Assembly: GCA_019459145.1 (NCBI GenBank)
Contig: JAIBEK010000033.1
Location: forward strand, 1 to 64,000
Length of the DNA: 64,000 bases
Direction of reading: 5' to 3'
Source of the DNA: Arenimonas sp.
GTDB lineage: Bacteria > Pseudomonadota > Alphaproteobacteria > Rhizobiales > Rhizobiaceae
The notes under the pieces were generated by a model. It worked only from the letters and a program-made list of their open reading frames with translations. It did not search any database and was not told the origin of the DNA. Each line of letters starts with the position of its first letter. The stretch's first letter is position 1. Below, in pieces: positions 40,940-50,881 of the stretch. The position numbers and the translations under genes were made by a program.

Positions 40940-42223
40940 TCAGCCCTTCTTGCCGGCGACGACCGTGGCGAGCGCCTCGCCGACCACCGTCTCGATTTCA
41001 ATGCGGGTCTTGAGCGTCGACACATAGTCGGTCGAGACGGCCTTGCCTTGCGCCGGCAGGCTTTCCCATTCGAGCGCGGCGCCCTTGAGATCGCCGTTCT
41101 GCAGCTTGTCTTCCATGCGCGCGAGGATCGCTTCCGGTGTCGTCCCTTCGACATTGCCGACGGGGCGGACCTTGACGACGGAGAGGGCGCTCGACAGCAG
41201 GCGCTGGCCGATACCCTCATTCGGGTCCGGCTGGTGGATGGCGGCAAGAATGGCGTCGGCGACATCGCCGAACTTGCGCACGAGTTCGGCCCGTGAGGCA
41301 ATGCCGGTCGCGGCGTGCGGACGGAGCCGCTCGACCGCCGGATCGTCGGGGGTGATGCTGGCCAGCGCATCGAGCTCGGCCATGAAGGGGCCGCCGCGCT
41401 CGGTCGCGGACTTCAATGCGGTAATCGCGATCGCCTTGGCCATCTCGACATCGGTGCGGGGTTCCTCGAGCTTCTGTTCCGCCTGCGTGAGGCGCTCGGT
41501 CAGGCGCGTTTCGGTCTCGCTGAGGGCGCTGGCATTGCCGGCGATCTCGCCCTTGAGGGCAGCGAGCGCCGCGTCGGTCTGGGCGAGCTGCTGGCGCAAT
41601 CCGGCCAGCGCCGCCGTGTCGGCCGCCGTGCTGGCCTGGTTGGTGACGGCGGTTTCCAGCGCCGCCAGCCGCTCTTCGAGGCGCGGGTCGGTGGTGGTCG
41701 CGGGCGGGGCATCGGCCATGCCGGCAAGCTGCGATTTCAACGCCTCGATATCGGCGGACAGGCCGGACATGTCGGCCGGTGGCGCGGTCTCGCGCCCGAC
41801 GGCCGGCAGATAGCCGGCATATTGCATGCTGCCGGCTCCCGCCAGGGCGACAAGGCCGCCGAAGATGCCGGCGGCGATCAGCGCGGGCAGCGCCGGGCCA
41901 GATCTTGCCGGGGGCGTGCGCTCGCCTCGCGGCGTTTCGGTGGTCGCCGCCGGTGCGGGTTCGATCGGCGTTTCGGCACCGGACGCGGACAGGTCGTCGG
42001 TGGCCGTCTGGCCTTCCGGCGGACCTGACGGTTCGTTCGAGCTGACATGATCCGTTTCGGATGGTGCGCCGCTTGCGGCGACGCCATCGCTCTCGATCGT
42101 TTCGAGACGGTCCGTCGGTTCGGTCTGTGCCGTGCCGTCAGCCGCGACCGGATCGGCCGTCAGGTCGATGGTGACCGGGTCGTTGGGCGACTTCGAGCGG
42201 CGGGGCGGCTTTCCGGAAACCAT
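40940..42223 (-). CDS. Mic60/mitofilin-like inner-membrane protein
   Basis: Protein of 427 residues. About 1-108 is a disordered, Pro/Thr/Ser/Glu-rich cytoplasmic part; one membrane segment follows (about 110-132, ALPALIAAGIFGGLVALAGA); then a periplasmic coiled coil (about 150-290, long Ala/Leu/Gln/Glu heptads such as LAALETAVTNQASTAADTAA). The C-terminal 120 residues (FMAELDALASITPDDPAVER, FGDVADAILAAI, LEWESLPAQGKAVS) match the mitofilin signature. Alphaproteobacterial Mic60 forms contact sites between membranes and supports intracytoplasmic membranes, and it is encoded beside heme genes in several lineages. That placement is seen again here. Confidence 0.82.
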   Translation of the reverse strand: MVSGKPPRRSKSPNDPVTIDLTADPVAADGTAQTEPTDRLETIESDGVAASGAPSETDHVSSNEPSGPPEGQTATDDLSASGAETPIEPAPAATTETPRGERTPPARSGPALPALIAAGIFGGLVALAGAGSMQYAGYLPAVGRETAPPADMSGLSADIEALKSQLAGMADAPPATTTDPRLEERLAALETAVTNQASTAADTAALAGLRQQLAQTDAALAALKGEIAGNASALSETETRLTERLTQAEQKLEEPRTDVEMAKAIAITALKSATERGGPFMAELDALASITPDDPAVERLRPHAATGIASRAELVRKFGDVADAILAAIHQPDPNEGIGQRLLSSALSVVKVRPVGNVEGTTPEAILARMEDKLQNGDLKGAALEWESLPAQGKAVSTDYVSTLKTRIEIETVVGEALATVVAGKKG

Positions 42224-42311
42224 GTCAACCTCTTCATTTCCCTGCGGTCCTCTAAAACTAGTCAGTCGGGCGGGGGAAGGAAAGGGCGAAGATCAAATTT
42301 GGCGCTCGACC

Positions 42312-43037
42312 TTAGAGTAGGGAAAGGAGAGATGCCTCGGTCGGGGCCGGCGCGACCTGGCATTTCGAGCGGAACGGCTGCGGTACCGCAGCGACGATTT
42401 TCTCGCTCAGGCATAGAATCCGTGCGCTCGACAGCGAAGCCGGATCGGATTTCATCAGTGGCAGGTCGAAGAGGCGACGTGCGCTTTCACCCGAATAGAG
42501 CAGGATCGCATCGACAGAGCCCTGGCCGATGATCCGTCCGATCTCGGACGGCGAGGGGGCAAGGGGCCGCATGCGGTAGCATTCGCGGACCTCGACCGGG
42601 ATCTGCCGCGCGGCAAGCTCGGTTTCGAAGCCCGAGGCGCGTGGTTTTCCGGCGAAATAGAGCAGAGGGCGATCAGGACTCAAGGTGGAAGCCATCCGGT
42701 CGGCGATCAACCGGGCAAGGGTCGCGCCGTCGTTGTCACCGGCGATCACGTTGCGGAAGCCGAGGTTCCAGGCCGCGTTGGCCGTGCTCTCGCCGACGGC
42801 AAAACAGGCGATGTCGAGCAGAGCGGGCGGCAGATGCGGCAGGGTGAGCAAGGCGCGGATCGCCTCGGCGCTGGTAAAGGCGACGGCCGGATGGTCATGT
42901 GCCAGTGCCGCCGCGACCGCCTCCCTATCGTGTTCGGCGACCGCCAGCGGTAGCAGCAGTGGCTCGTGACCGCGCCGCTTCAGTTCGGCGGCCGTGCGGC
43001 TCGCCGCCGGTTCCGGGCGCGTCACCAGAACGCGCAT
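42312..43037 (-). CDS. hemD: Uroporphyrinogen-III synthase
   Basis: Protein of 241 residues of the weakly conserved HemD family. The start MRVLVTRPEPAASRTAAELK is the classical one; VAFTSAEAIRALLTL near residue 52, CFAVGESTANAAWNLGFRNV near 83, RPLLYFAGKPRASG near 128, VEVRECYRM, and VDAILLYSGESARRLFDL near 185 complete the fold. It closes the linear tetrapyrrole into uroporphyrinogen III, inverting ring D. It starts three bases after the hemC stop codon and is followed by an 88-base gap before the Mic60-like gene, where a promoter or terminator could lie. Confidence 0.92.
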   Translation of the reverse strand: MRVLVTRPEPAASRTAAELKRRGHEPLLLPLAVAEHDREAVAAALAHDHPAVAFTSAEAIRALLTLPHLPPALLDIACFAVGESTANAAWNLGFRNVIAGDNDGATLARLIADRMASTLSPDRPLLYFAGKPRASGFETELAARQIPVEVRECYRMRPLAPSPSEIGRIIGQGSVDAILLYSGESARRLFDLPLMKSDPASLSSARILCLSEKIVAAVPQPFRSKCQVAPAPTEASLLSLL

Positions 43038-43040
43038 GGC

Positions 43041-43970
43041 TCAACTCCAACTGGCGAAGAAGTCGGGACCGGCCTTGGCGCGGATTGCCTCGCCGGCGGC
43101 GCGGCCGATCTCACCTGCCTCGCCGCAGGCTCCTTCCAGGCCGATCTCATGGAAGCGTGAGCCATCGGGCGTCAGGATCATGCCGGAGAAGGACAGGCGG
43201 TCTCCCTGGCATACGGCATAACCGGCGATCGGGGTGCGACAAGAGCCGTCGAGCGCGGCGAGGAAGGCGCGTTCGCAGGTGACCGCATCAAAGGTCGGGC
43301 GATGGTTGATGGCCGCGAGCAGAGAATTCATCCGGTCGTCGTCGGTCCGGCTCTCGATGCAGATGGCGCCCTGGGCGGGTGCCGGGGGAAAATCTCTCGG
43401 ATCGAGCAGTTCGGTCGGCACGTCGAGCTTGCCCAGGCGACGAAGCCCGGCATAGGCGAGCAGTGTGCCGTCGGCCTGGCCCTCGGCGAGCTTCCTTAGT
43501 CGGGTATCGACCTGGCCGCGAAAGGTGATGACATTGAGGTCCGGCCGCAGGCGCCGGATCAGCGCCTGGCGTCGCAGCGACGAGGAGCCGACGGTTGCTC
43601 CGTGCGGCAGGTCGGTCAGCTTTGGCGCGGTCTTGCCGATGAAGGCGTCGCGGACATCCTCGCGCGGCAGGAAGGCGGAGAGAAACAGGCCTTCAGGCAG
43701 CTTAGTCGGCATGTCCTTCGAAGAATGAACCGCCAGATCCAGATCACCCGAGCGCAGTTGCGCCTCGATTTCCTCGGTGAACAGCCCCTTGCCGCCCAGT
43801 TCCGCCAGCGGCCGGTCGGTGATCCGGTCGCCCTGGGTCGAAAGCACGACGATCTCGAACATCTCTTCGACCAGGCCATGGGCGGCCATCAAGCGGTCGC
43901 GTGTCTCATGGGCCTGGGCCAGCGCTAGCGGGCTGCCGCGCGTGCCGATGCGGAAAGGTTTTGTTTGCAT
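43041..43970 (-). CDS. hemC: Hydroxymethylbilane synthase (porphobilinogen deaminase)
   Basis: Protein of 309 residues. Family marks are [20 protein letters not shown] near residue 7, [18 protein letters not shown] near 77, [10 protein letters not shown] near 103, [20 protein letters not shown] near 127, ILAPAQ-like [15 protein letters not shown] near 190, and the Cys that carries the dipyrromethane cofactor in [14 protein letters not shown] near 245. It joins four porphobilinogens into hydroxymethylbilane, the substrate of the next gene product. It is divergent from tsaD, with 73 bases between the starts. Confidence 0.96.
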   Translation of the reverse strand: MQTKPFRIGTRGSPLALAQAHETRDRLMAAHGLVEEMFEIVVLSTQGDRITDRPLAELGGKGLFTEEIEAQLRSGDLDLAVHSSKDMPTKLPEGLFLSAFLPREDVRDAFIGKTAPKLTDLPHGATVGSSSLRRQALIRRLRPDLNVITFRGQVDTRLRKLAEGQADGTLLAYAGLRRLGKLDVPTELLDPRDFPPAPAQGAICIESRTDDDRMNSLLAAINHRPTFDAVTCERAFLAALDGSCRTPIAGYAVCQGDRLSFSGMILTPDGSRFHEIGLEGACGEAGEIGRAAGEAIRAKAGPDFFASWS

Positions 43971-44043
43971 CCGGTCTGATCCGTTGTTACCGACAGTCCT
44001 CCTAGACCGGTTCGACGGTCATCGCAATCAATGAACAGGGCAA

Positions 44044-45141
44044 ATGGGCTCCAAACTACGCATTCTCGGCATCGAGACCAGCTGTGACGAAACGGCCGCC
44101 GCGGTCGTTTCCCGCTTCGAGGACGGCACCGGCCGGATCGATGCCGACGTGGTCTTGAGCCAACTCGACGAGCACAGCGCCTATGGCGGCGTGGTGCCGG
44201 AAATCGCGGCGCGAGCCCATGTCGATGCGCTCGACAGCTTGATCGAGGAAGCGCTGGCGCGGGCAAAGGTGAAGCTCGCCGACATCGACGCCATTGCTGC
44301 AACGGCCGGTCCCGGGCTGATTGGTGGGCTGCTGGTCGGGCTGATGACCGGCAAGGCCATCGCGCGGGCGACGGGCAAGCCCCTTTATGCCGTCAATCAC
44401 CTCGAAGGCCACGCGCTGACCGCGCGGCTCACCGACAATTTGAGCTTCCCCTACCTGATGCTGCTGGTTTCCGGTGGCCATACCCAGCTCGTGCTGGTGC
44501 GCGGCGTCGGCGACTACGAACGCTGGGGCACGACCATCGACGACGCGCTGGGCGAGGCCTTCGACAAGACCGCCAAACTGCTCGGCCTGCCTTATCCCGG
44601 AGGCCCGGAAGTCGAGAAGGCGGCAGCGACCGGCGATGCGAAGCGCTTTGCCTTTCCGCGACCGCTGGTGGGCGAAGCCCGGCTCGACTTCTCCTTCTCC
44701 GGCCTGAAGACCGCCGTTCGCCAGGCGGCGGAAGGCATTGCGCCTGTGAGCGATCAGGACATCGCCGATATCTGCGCCTCGTTCCAGCGGGCGATTTCGC
44801 GCACGCTCGACGATCGAATCGGGCGTGGGCTGCTGCGGTTTCTGACCGAGTTCCCCCAGACTGACGGCCTTCCGGCCCTGGTGGTGGCCGGTGGGGTTGC
44901 CGCGAACCAGGAATTGCGCCGCACGCTCCAAGCGCTATGCGATCGCCACGGTTTCCGCTTCGTCGCTCCGCCACACCATTTGTGCACCGACAATGCCGTG
45001 ATGATCGCCTGGGCGGGGCTGGAGCGCATGGCGCTCGGCATGCCGGCCGATCCACTCGATGTGCAGCCGCGTTCGCGCTGGCCGCTCGACGCGGATGCCA
45101 AGGCCTTGCTGGCCTATGGCAAGCGGGGAGCCAAGGCATGA
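44044..45141 (+). CDS. tsaD: tRNA N6-adenosine threonylcarbamoyltransferase
   Basis: Protein of 365 residues. Family elements are [16 protein letters not shown] near residue 6, [16 protein letters not shown] near 58 (metal-binding region), [20 protein letters not shown] near 90, [15 protein letters not shown] near 115 with the second metal site His, [13 protein letters not shown] near 140 and [14 protein letters not shown] near 280. It transfers threonylcarbamoyl to A37 of tRNAs that read ANN codons. The stop overlaps the ATG of gpsA (ATGA), so the two are translated together. Confidence 0.96.
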   Translation: MGSKLRILGIETSCDETAAAVVSRFEDGTGRIDADVVLSQLDEHSAYGGVVPEIAARAHVDALDSLIEEALARAKVKLADIDAIAATAGPGLIGGLLVGLMTGKAIARATGKPLYAVNHLEGHALTARLTDNLSFPYLMLLVSGGHTQLVLVRGVGDYERWGTTIDDALGEAFDKTAKLLGLPYPGGPEVEKAAATGDAKRFAFPRPLVGEARLDFSFSGLKTAVRQAAEGIAPVSDQDIADICASFQRAISRTLDDRIGRGLLRFLTEFPQTDGLPALVVAGGVAANQELRRTLQALCDRHGFRFVAPPHHLCTDNAVMIAWAGLERMALGMPADPLDVQPRSRWPLDADAKALLAYGKRGAKA

Positions 45142-46127
45142 GCGGAACGGGACATATTGCCGTCATCGGATCGGGCGCCTTCGGCACGGCGCTGGCTGCC
45201 GTCATGGCGGCCGAGGGCCGGGTGGCAACGACGCTCGTCGGCCGAGATGCAGCGTTGATCGCCGATCTCCAGGCGTCTCGGGTGCATGAGGCAGCCCTGC
45301 CCGGCATCCGGCTGCCGGACGCCTTGCGGTTCTCCACCGATCCCGACGTGATCGCCGCGGCAGACATCGTTCTCTTCGCCATGCCGTCGCAAGCCCAGGC
45401 GGACGCGGCGGCGCAATTCGGACCGCATCTGCGCGAGGGCGCGACGGTGGTCACCTGTGCCAAGGGTATCGACCGAAACTCCACGCGGCTGTTGACCGAT
45501 GTTCTCGAAGAGGCGCTGCCGCGTCATGCCGTGGCTGCGCTTTCGGGACCCGGTTTTGCCGCCGACATCGCCCGTGGCCTGCCGACGGCAATGGCGATCG
45601 CCGCGTCCGACCTTTCCATTGCCGAGCGGCTGGCGCATGCCATTTCCGGCCGCACCTTCCGTCTCTACGCCTCCGACGACCGCATCGGCGTGCAACTCGG
45701 CGGGGCGCTGAAGAATGTGCTGGCGATCGCCTGCGGCATGGTCGAGGGCATGGGGCTGGGCGATTCGGCCCGCGCCGCGCTGATTGCGCGTGGGCTTGCG
45801 GAAATGTCCCGGCTGGTTGCCGCCATGGGCGGCAAGGCGGATACGGTTCGCGGCCTGTCCGGGCTCGGCGATCTGGTCCTGACCGCGACCAGCCACCAGT
45901 CGCGCAACCTGCGTTTCGGTATTGCCCTGGGGCGTGGCGAGCCGATCGATTTTTCGCGCGGGCAACTGGTCGAGGGGGCCTTTGCCGCCGCGGTCGCCTC
46001 GCGGCTGGCCGAAGGGCTTTCGGTCAGCATGCCGATTACCGATGCCGTGGCGGAGATCATCGAGGGCAGCCTCGATATTCCGACGGCCATCGAGCAATTG
46101 ATGTCGCGTCCGATCACCACCGAGTGA
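45138..46127 (+). CDS. gpsA: Glycerol-3-phosphate dehydrogenase [NAD(P)+]
   Basis: Protein of 329 residues. The dinucleotide fold is [18 protein letters not shown] near residue 7; [15 protein letters not shown] near 75 and [20 protein letters not shown] near 105 follow. The catalytic Lys lies in [20 protein letters not shown] near 190, with [20 protein letters not shown] near 240. It makes sn-glycerol 3-phosphate for phospholipid synthesis. It is coupled to tsaD and followed, after 33 bases, by the YciI gene. Confidence 0.95.
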   Translation: MSGTGHIAVIGSGAFGTALAAVMAAEGRVATTLVGRDAALIADLQASRVHEAALPGIRLPDALRFSTDPDVIAAADIVLFAMPSQAQADAAAQFGPHLREGATVVTCAKGIDRNSTRLLTDVLEEALPRHAVAALSGPGFAADIARGLPTAMAIAASDLSIAERLAHAISGRTFRLYASDDRIGVQLGGALKNVLAIACGMVEGMGLGDSARAALIARGLAEMSRLVAAMGGKADTVRGLSGLGDLVLTATSHQSRNLRFGIALGRGEPIDFSRGQLVEGAFAAAVASRLAEGLSVSMPITDAVAEIIEGSLDIPTAIEQLMSRPITTE

Positions 46128-46160
46128 CGGGCTTTGGAAGAACCAAGGAGAGATGAGAAC

Positions 46161-46454
46161 ATGCTGTTTGCCGTAATCTGTGCCGATAAGCCGGGACATC
46201 TGAATGTCCGAATGGAAACCCGCCCGACCCATGTCGAATGGCTGAACGGTCTCAACGCCGCCGGCACGCTGAAGATCGGCGGCCCCTTCCTCGATTCCGA
46301 CGGCAAGCCCTGCGGTTCGATGCTGCTGATCGCCGCCGATGATCTCGAAGCGGCCAAGGCGATCGCCTCGCAGGATCCCTATGCGCAGGTGGGTCTTTTC
46401 GCCAATGTCGAGATCAAGCCCTATAACTGGGTCTTCAACAATCCGGAGGCTTGA
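46161..46454 (+). CDS. YciI-family protein
   Basis: Protein of 97 residues with the YciI/YCII-related ferredoxin-like fold: LFAVICADKPGHLNVRMETR, PTHVEWLNGLNAAGTLKIGG (the conserved His near residue 24), GPFLDSDGKPCGSMLLIAAD and the late AQVGLFANVEIKPYNWVF. The His-Asp pair of the family is probably present (His24 and Asp near 45), which hints at an enzyme, but the activity is unknown. GGAGA precedes the ATG. It is followed by an EVE-domain gene after seven bases. Confidence 0.9.
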   Translation: MLFAVICADKPGHLNVRMETRPTHVEWLNGLNAAGTLKIGGPFLDSDGKPCGSMLLIAADDLEAAKAIASQDPYAQVGLFANVEIKPYNWVFNNPEA

Positions 46455-46461
46455 GGGCGAC

Positions 46462-46893
46462 ATGGCTTTCTGGCTCTACAAGTCCGAGCCCTTCAAGTGG
46501 TCCTGGCAGATGCAGAAGGATGCGGGGGAAAAGGGCACCGAGTGGACCGGCGTTCGCAATTATCTGGCCCGCAACAACATGCGGGCCATGAAGATCGGCG
46601 ACAAGGGCTTCTTCTATCACTCGAACGAGGGGCTTGAGGTCGTCGGCATCGCGGAAGTCTGCGCGCTGTCCCATCCTGATTCGACCGCCGAGGGCGATGC
46701 CCGCTGGGACTGCGTCGACATCCGCGCCGTCTGCGACATGCCGAAGCCGGTTTCGCTGAAGGACGTCAAGGCCAATCCGAAGCTCGCCGACATGGCGCTG
46801 GTCACCTCGATGCGGCTCTCCGTCCAGCCGGTGACGGAAGAGGAATATCTCGAAGTCTGCCGCATGGGCGGCCTCGACAATCCGCCGCGCTGA
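46462..46893 (+). CDS. EVE-domain protein (THYN1-like)
   Basis: Protein of 143 residues starting MAFWLYKSEPFKWSWQMQKD. The EVE/PUA-like fold is recognisable by WTGVRNYLARNNMRAMKIGD, KGFFYHSNEGLEVVGIAEVC, DCVDIRAVCDMPKPVSLKDV and VTSMRLSVQPVTEEEYLEVC. EVE domains bind modified bases in nucleic acids; relatives take part in restriction of modified DNA or in RNA processing, but stand-alone housekeeping members such as this have no assigned role. It is close to its neighbours on both sides and probably cotranscribed with gpsA and the methyltransferase. Confidence 0.9.
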   Translation: MAFWLYKSEPFKWSWQMQKDAGEKGTEWTGVRNYLARNNMRAMKIGDKGFFYHSNEGLEVVGIAEVCALSHPDSTAEGDARWDCVDIRAVCDMPKPVSLKDVKANPKLADMALVTSMRLSVQPVTEEEYLEVCRMGGLDNPPR

Positions 46894-46902
46894 GGAGACC
46901 AT

Positions 46903-47547
46903 TTGAACACCGATCCCGAGAGCTTCATCCGTGACAATACCAGCCTGATGGCGCCGCCGCATGTTCCGGAAATCCGGTTATGGCTGGCCAGCGAGGTCCA
47001 TGACCTCTGGCTGAAGACGGAAGAAGACCTTGAGGAGATTGGTTTGCCGCCGCCGTTCTGGGCCTTTGCCTGGGCCGGCGGGCAGGGGCTCGCCCGCTAT
47101 ATCCTCGACCATCCGGAAGAGGTGCGCGGCAAGCGGGTGCTCGATTTCGCCAGCGGTTCCGGGCTGGTGGCGATCGCGGCGAAGCGCGCCGGAGCAGCCG
47201 AGGTGCTCGCCGCCGACATCGACCCGTGGGCGGGAACGGCGGTTCGGCTGAATGCGTGCGAGAACGGTGTGCAGATCGGCTTCACCGCCGATGACCTGAT
47301 CGGAAAATCCATCGATGCCGACATCGTGCTCGCTGGCGACGTCTTCTATGACCGCGATTTTTCCGGGGCCGTTTCGGATTGGTTCGGGCATCTCGCCGGT
47401 GGCGGAACACGGGTGCTGGTCGGCGATCCCGGTCGAAGCTATCGCCCGACCGAACGGCTCGAGGCGCTTGTCACCTATGAAGTGCCGGTGACGCGGGTTC
47501 TCGAGGACTGCGAAATCAAACGGACGACGGTGTGGCGTTTTCGCTGA
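46903..47547 (+). CDS. Class I SAM-dependent methyltransferase (NNMT/ETFBKMT-like)
   Basis: Protein of 214 residues from a TTG start (TTGAACACC) preceded by GAGGAG. The pre-domain PPFWAFAWAGGQGLARYILD (near residue 46) is typical of the COG3897 group related to lysine methyltransferases of electron-transfer flavoprotein. Motif I is VLDFASGSGLVAIAAKRAG (near 77), motif II AADIDPWAG (near 98), and the post-I region DIVLAGDVFYDRDFS near 140. Members modify protein lysines or small amines; the target here is unknown. It is convergent with the small secreted protein gene. Confidence 0.88.
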   Translation: MNTDPESFIRDNTSLMAPPHVPEIRLWLASEVHDLWLKTEEDLEEIGLPPPFWAFAWAGGQGLARYILDHPEEVRGKRVLDFASGSGLVAIAAKRAGAAEVLAADIDPWAGTAVRLNACENGVQIGFTADDLIGKSIDADIVLAGDVFYDRDFSGAVSDWFGHLAGGGTRVLVGDPGRSYRPTERLEALVTYEVPVTRVLEDCEIKRTTVWRFR

Positions 47548-47556
47548 CCGACTTGC

Positions 47557-47931
47557 TCAGCGAGGGCGGATGACGCAGACACCGGCTTCGTAGGCACAGG
47601 CGCTGTCGTCCATTTCCGCATCGACCTCGATGATCCTGGCCACCGGTGGGCGATAGGTGACGACGTCGCTGCGGGAGCCCTCGATCGCGAAGTAGATGCC
47701 CGAGCCGCGAACGCGCACGGCCGAAATCGACCCGGCGAAGGTGCCGATGCCCGGAACGACGGAGGGCAGTCCGGCGCCGCCGACCACACTTTGCTGGTGA
47801 TGACGATCGTGGCCAGCCCGGTCGCGGTGGCGGGAATGGCCGTATTCACCGGCGCTCAGTTGCGGTGCATCGAGAAAAAGCGATAGGGCGCCGGCAATAA
47901 CCAGTCCGGTGCGGGCAAGACGCGTGACCAT
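47557..47931 (-). CDS. Small secreted His-rich protein, function unknown
   Basis: Protein of 124 residues with a signal peptide (LARTGLVIAGALSLFLDA, cleavage near AG, residue about 27). It is followed by a His/Arg-rich stretch (EYGHSRHRDRAGHDRHHQQS) that could bind metal and then a compact region (VPGIGTFAGSISAVRVRGSG, EVDAEMDDSACAYEAGVCVI) with two Cys that may pair. No family was recognised. It is a single gene, convergent with the methyltransferase and divergent from the sdh operon. Confidence 0.7.
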   Translation of the reverse strand: MVTRLARTGLVIAGALSLFLDAPQLSAGEYGHSRHRDRAGHDRHHQQSVVGGAGLPSVVPGIGTFAGSISAVRVRGSGIYFAIEGSRSDVVTYRPPVARIIEVDAEMDDSACAYEAGVCVIRPR

Positions 47932-48231
47932 GGATGCCTCTCCGTCAGGATGTCGTGGTTAACAAACAGTTAAGACCACCATGCCCGATCTTTCCGGCAA
48001 AGTCATTGCTGCGCGTGATTTTTTAGCAAGAGATCATCAATCGCTTACCCTTGGCATAAAGTTCTATTCATCCCAATCGATTAAAATCGAATCGGCGAGC
48101 GAATGGGCTTGTCGTCGGTCATTTCGGCGATTAAACGTCGCGATTGATGCAATGCACCCACGTGTGGGATCAAGGCATTGCCCGGAGGTTGTCCGAGTTC
48201 TCGGAACGCATTGAAACGCCGCGAGGTCCTG
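47932..48231. promoter_or_regulatory. Intergenic control region of the sdhCDAB operon
   Basis: No gene is visible. The region is AT-rich from about 47960 to 48090. The inverted repeat TCGAT/ATCGA with spacer TAAA lies at 48077-48090. A good sigma-70 box pair could not be named with confidence. GCGAGG before 48232 is a likely ribosome-binding site for sdhC. Confidence 0.4.
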
Positions 48232-48624
48232 ATGGCGAATCTGACGAATAACCGGCCTTTGTCGCCGCATCTGCAAATCTACAAGCCGATCCCCACCATG
48301 GTGATGTCGATCCTGCATCGCATCACCGGCGCCGCGCTGTACTTCGGCACGATCCTGGTCGCCTGGTGGCTGATCGCCGCCTCGACGGGTGCCGCCTATT
48401 TCGACTGGGTCTCCTGGTTCATGGGGACGATCGTCGGCCGGCTCGTGCTGTTCGGCTACACCTGGGCCCTGCTTCACCACATGCTGGGCGGACTTCGCCA
48501 CCTGATGTGGGATGTCGGCTACGGCTTCGACAAGCACTTTTCCACCAAGCTCGCCAAGGCCAACATCATCGGTTCGGTGGTGCTGACCATTCTCGTGTGG
48601 GCGATCGCCTACGCTGTACGCTGA
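48232..48624 (+). CDS. sdhC: Succinate dehydrogenase cytochrome b556 subunit
   Basis: Protein of 130 residues. The signature [20 protein letters not shown] and [20 protein letters not shown] is present, with three hydrophobic segments. The heme-ligand His is in [20 protein letters not shown] near residue 83. It anchors the complex in the inner membrane and carries quinone and heme b. The start after GCGAGGUCCUG-like sequence gives the family N-terminus; an upstream frame is not used. It opens the sdhC-sdhD-sdhA-sdhB operon. Confidence 0.95.
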   Translation: MANLTNNRPLSPHLQIYKPIPTMVMSILHRITGAALYFGTILVAWWLIAASTGAAYFDWVSWFMGTIVGRLVLFGYTWALLHHMLGGLRHLMWDVGYGFDKHFSTKLAKANIIGSVVLTILVWAIAYAVR

Positions 48625-48635
48625 GGATCACGAAC

Positions 48636-49016
48636 ATGGATATGCGCACACCGCTCGGTAAGGTCCGCGGTCTCGGTTCGGCCAAGGAAGGTACGGATCA
48701 TTTCTGGCGTCAGCGGGTCACGGCCATCGCCAATATTCCGCTCATCCTCTTCTTCATCGGCTTTGTGGTCTGCTATGGCGGCGCCCCCTATGCGGAAGTC
48801 GTCGGCGCGCTGGCCAATCCGGTCGTTGCCGTTGTCATGGGGCTGGTCGTCATTTCCGGCATCATTCACATGAAGCTCGGCATGCAGGTGATCATCGAGG
48901 ACTATGTCCATCAGGAACTCACCAAGATCGCCCTGCTGATGCTCAACATGTTCTTCGCGATCCTGATCGGAGGGCTCTGTCTTTTCGCCCTTCTGAAGAT
49001 CGCATTCGTAGGATAA
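48636..49016 (+). CDS. sdhD: Succinate dehydrogenase hydrophobic membrane anchor subunit
   Basis: Protein of 126 residues. It opens [20 protein letters not shown] then [20 protein letters not shown], the family N-terminus, and has three membrane segments. The heme-ligand His is probably in [20 protein letters not shown] near residue 75. It forms the quinone site with SdhC. The start lies 11 bases after the sdhC stop and the stop five bases before sdhA. Confidence 0.94.
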   Translation: MDMRTPLGKVRGLGSAKEGTDHFWRQRVTAIANIPLILFFIGFVVCYGGAPYAEVVGALANPVVAVVMGLVVISGIIHMKLGMQVIIEDYVHQELTKIALLMLNMFFAILIGGLCLFALLKIAFVG

Positions 49017-49021
49017 TCCCC

Positions 49022-50863
49022 ATGGCACCGATCAACTCCCCCGCCCAGAACGGCAAGGCATACAAGTATGTCGACCACTCCTATGACGTGGTCGTCGTCG
49101 GCGCCGGCGGCGCCGGCCTGCGTGCCACGCTCGGCATGGCCGAACAGGGCTTCAAGACCGCCTGCATCACCAAGGTCTTCCCCACCCGCTCGCACACGGT
49201 CGCGGCCCAGGGCGGCATTGCCGCCTCGCTCACCAACATGACGCCGGACTGCTGGCAGTGGCACCTCTACGACACCGTCAAGGGCTCCGACTGGCTCGGC
49301 GACGTCGACGCCATGCAGTATCTCGCCATGGAAGCGCCGAAGGCCGTCTATGAGCTTGAGCACTACGGCGTTCCCTTCTCGCGCAACGAAGAAGGCAAGA
49401 TCTACCAGCGCCCGTTCGGCGGCCACATGCAGAACTACGGCGAAGGCCCGCCGGTACAACGCACCTGCGCTGCCGCCGACCGTACCGGCCACGCCATCCT
49501 GCACACGCTCTATGGCCAGTCGCTGCGCAACAATGCCGAATTTTTCATCGAGTATTTCGCCCTCGACCTGATCATGGCGCCGGACGGCCGCTGCACCGGT
49601 GTCGTCGCATGGAACCTGGACGACGGCACGATCCATCGCTTCTCGGCCAAGATGGTGGTGCTGGCAACCGGCGGCTACGGCCGCGCCTATTTTTCGGCAA
49701 CCTCGGCTCATACCTGCACCGGTGACGGCGGCGGCATGATCGCGCGCGCCGGCCTGCCGCTGCAGGACATGGAATTCGTGCAGTTCCATCCGACCGGCAT
49801 CTATGGTGCCGGCTGTCTGATCACCGAAGGCGCGCGCGGCGAAGGCGGCTATCTCGTCAACTCCGAAGGCGAGCGCTTCATGGAGCGCTATGCGCCGTCG
49901 GCCAAGGACCTTGCCTCGCGCGACGTCGTCTCGCGCTGCATGACGCTGGAAATCCGTGAAGGCCGCGGCGTCGGCAAGAACAAGGACCACATCTTCCTGC
50001 ATCTCGACCACCTTGATCCGGCCGTGCTGCACGAGCGCCTCCCGGGCATCTCGGAGAGCGCGAAGATCTTCGCCGGCGTCGACGTGACCCGCGAGCCTAT
50101 CCCGGTCCTGCCGACCGTCCATTACAACATGGGCGGTATTCCGACCAACTACTGGGGTGAAGTGCTGAACGCCGATGCCGCCAATCCGGAACGCATCGCG
50201 CCCGGCCTGATGGCCGTCGGCGAAGCCGGTTGCGCTTCGGTCCACGGCGCGAACCGTCTCGGCTCCAATTCGCTGATCGACCTCGTGGTGTTCGGTCGCG
50301 CCGCCGCGATCCGCGCCGGCCAGGTGATCGACAAGTCGGAGCCGGTTCCGGCGCTCGACATCGCCGCCTGCGACAAGATCATGGAGCGCTTCGACAGCAT
50401 CCGCAATGCCAGCGGTTCGACGCCGACCGCCGTGCTGCGCGACAAGATGCAGCGTGCCATGCAGGAAGACGCGGCCGTGTTCCGCACCCAGGAAGCGCTG
50501 GAAAGCGGCTGCCGCCGCATTTCGGCAATCTGGAAAGAGCTTCCCGATGTCAAGGTCACCGACCGCTCGATGATCTGGAACTCAGACCTGGTCGAAACGC
50601 TCGAGCTGCACAACCTGATGGCAAACGCCATCACCACGGTCTACGGCGCGGAAGCGCGCAAGGAAAGCCGCGGCAGCCATGCGCGCGAAGACTATACCAG
50701 CGGCCCGTTCGCCGGTCGCGACGACGAGAACTGGCGCAAGCACACGCTGGCCTGGGTCTCCGAGGCCGGCGACGTGAAGCTCGACTATCGTCCGGTCCAC
50801 ACCGACCTGATCGCCGAAGGCATCGATCCCTACAAGATCGCGCCTAAGGCTCGCGTTTACTGA
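49022..50863 (+). CDS. sdhA: Succinate dehydrogenase flavoprotein subunit
   Basis: Protein of 613 residues. The FAD fold is [20 protein letters not shown] near residue 22; the flavin-attached His is in [19 protein letters not shown] near 55. Substrate and proton-transfer elements are [20 protein letters not shown] near 258, the Arg of the FRD/SDH family in [17 protein letters not shown] near 300, and [15 protein letters not shown] near 362. It oxidises succinate to fumarate and passes electrons to SdhB. It lies inside the four-gene operon and is full length. Confidence 0.97.
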   Translation: MAPINSPAQNGKAYKYVDHSYDVVVVGAGGAGLRATLGMAEQGFKTACITKVFPTRSHTVAAQGGIAASLTNMTPDCWQWHLYDTVKGSDWLGDVDAMQYLAMEAPKAVYELEHYGVPFSRNEEGKIYQRPFGGHMQNYGEGPPVQRTCAAADRTGHAILHTLYGQSLRNNAEFFIEYFALDLIMAPDGRCTGVVAWNLDDGTIHRFSAKMVVLATGGYGRAYFSATSAHTCTGDGGGMIARAGLPLQDMEFVQFHPTGIYGAGCLITEGARGEGGYLVNSEGERFMERYAPSAKDLASRDVVSRCMTLEIREGRGVGKNKDHIFLHLDHLDPAVLHERLPGISESAKIFAGVDVTREPIPVLPTVHYNMGGIPTNYWGEVLNADAANPERIAPGLMAVGEAGCASVHGANRLGSNSLIDLVVFGRAAAIRAGQVIDKSEPVPALDIAACDKIMERFDSIRNASGSTPTAVLRDKMQRAMQEDAAVFRTQEALESGCRRISAIWKELPDVKVTDRSMIWNSDLVETLELHNLMANAITTVYGAEARKESRGSHAREDYTSGPFAGRDDENWRKHTLAWVSEAGDVKLDYRPVHTDLIAEGIDPYKIAPKARVY

Positions 50864-50881
50864 TCTGGAGAGGAACTGGAC

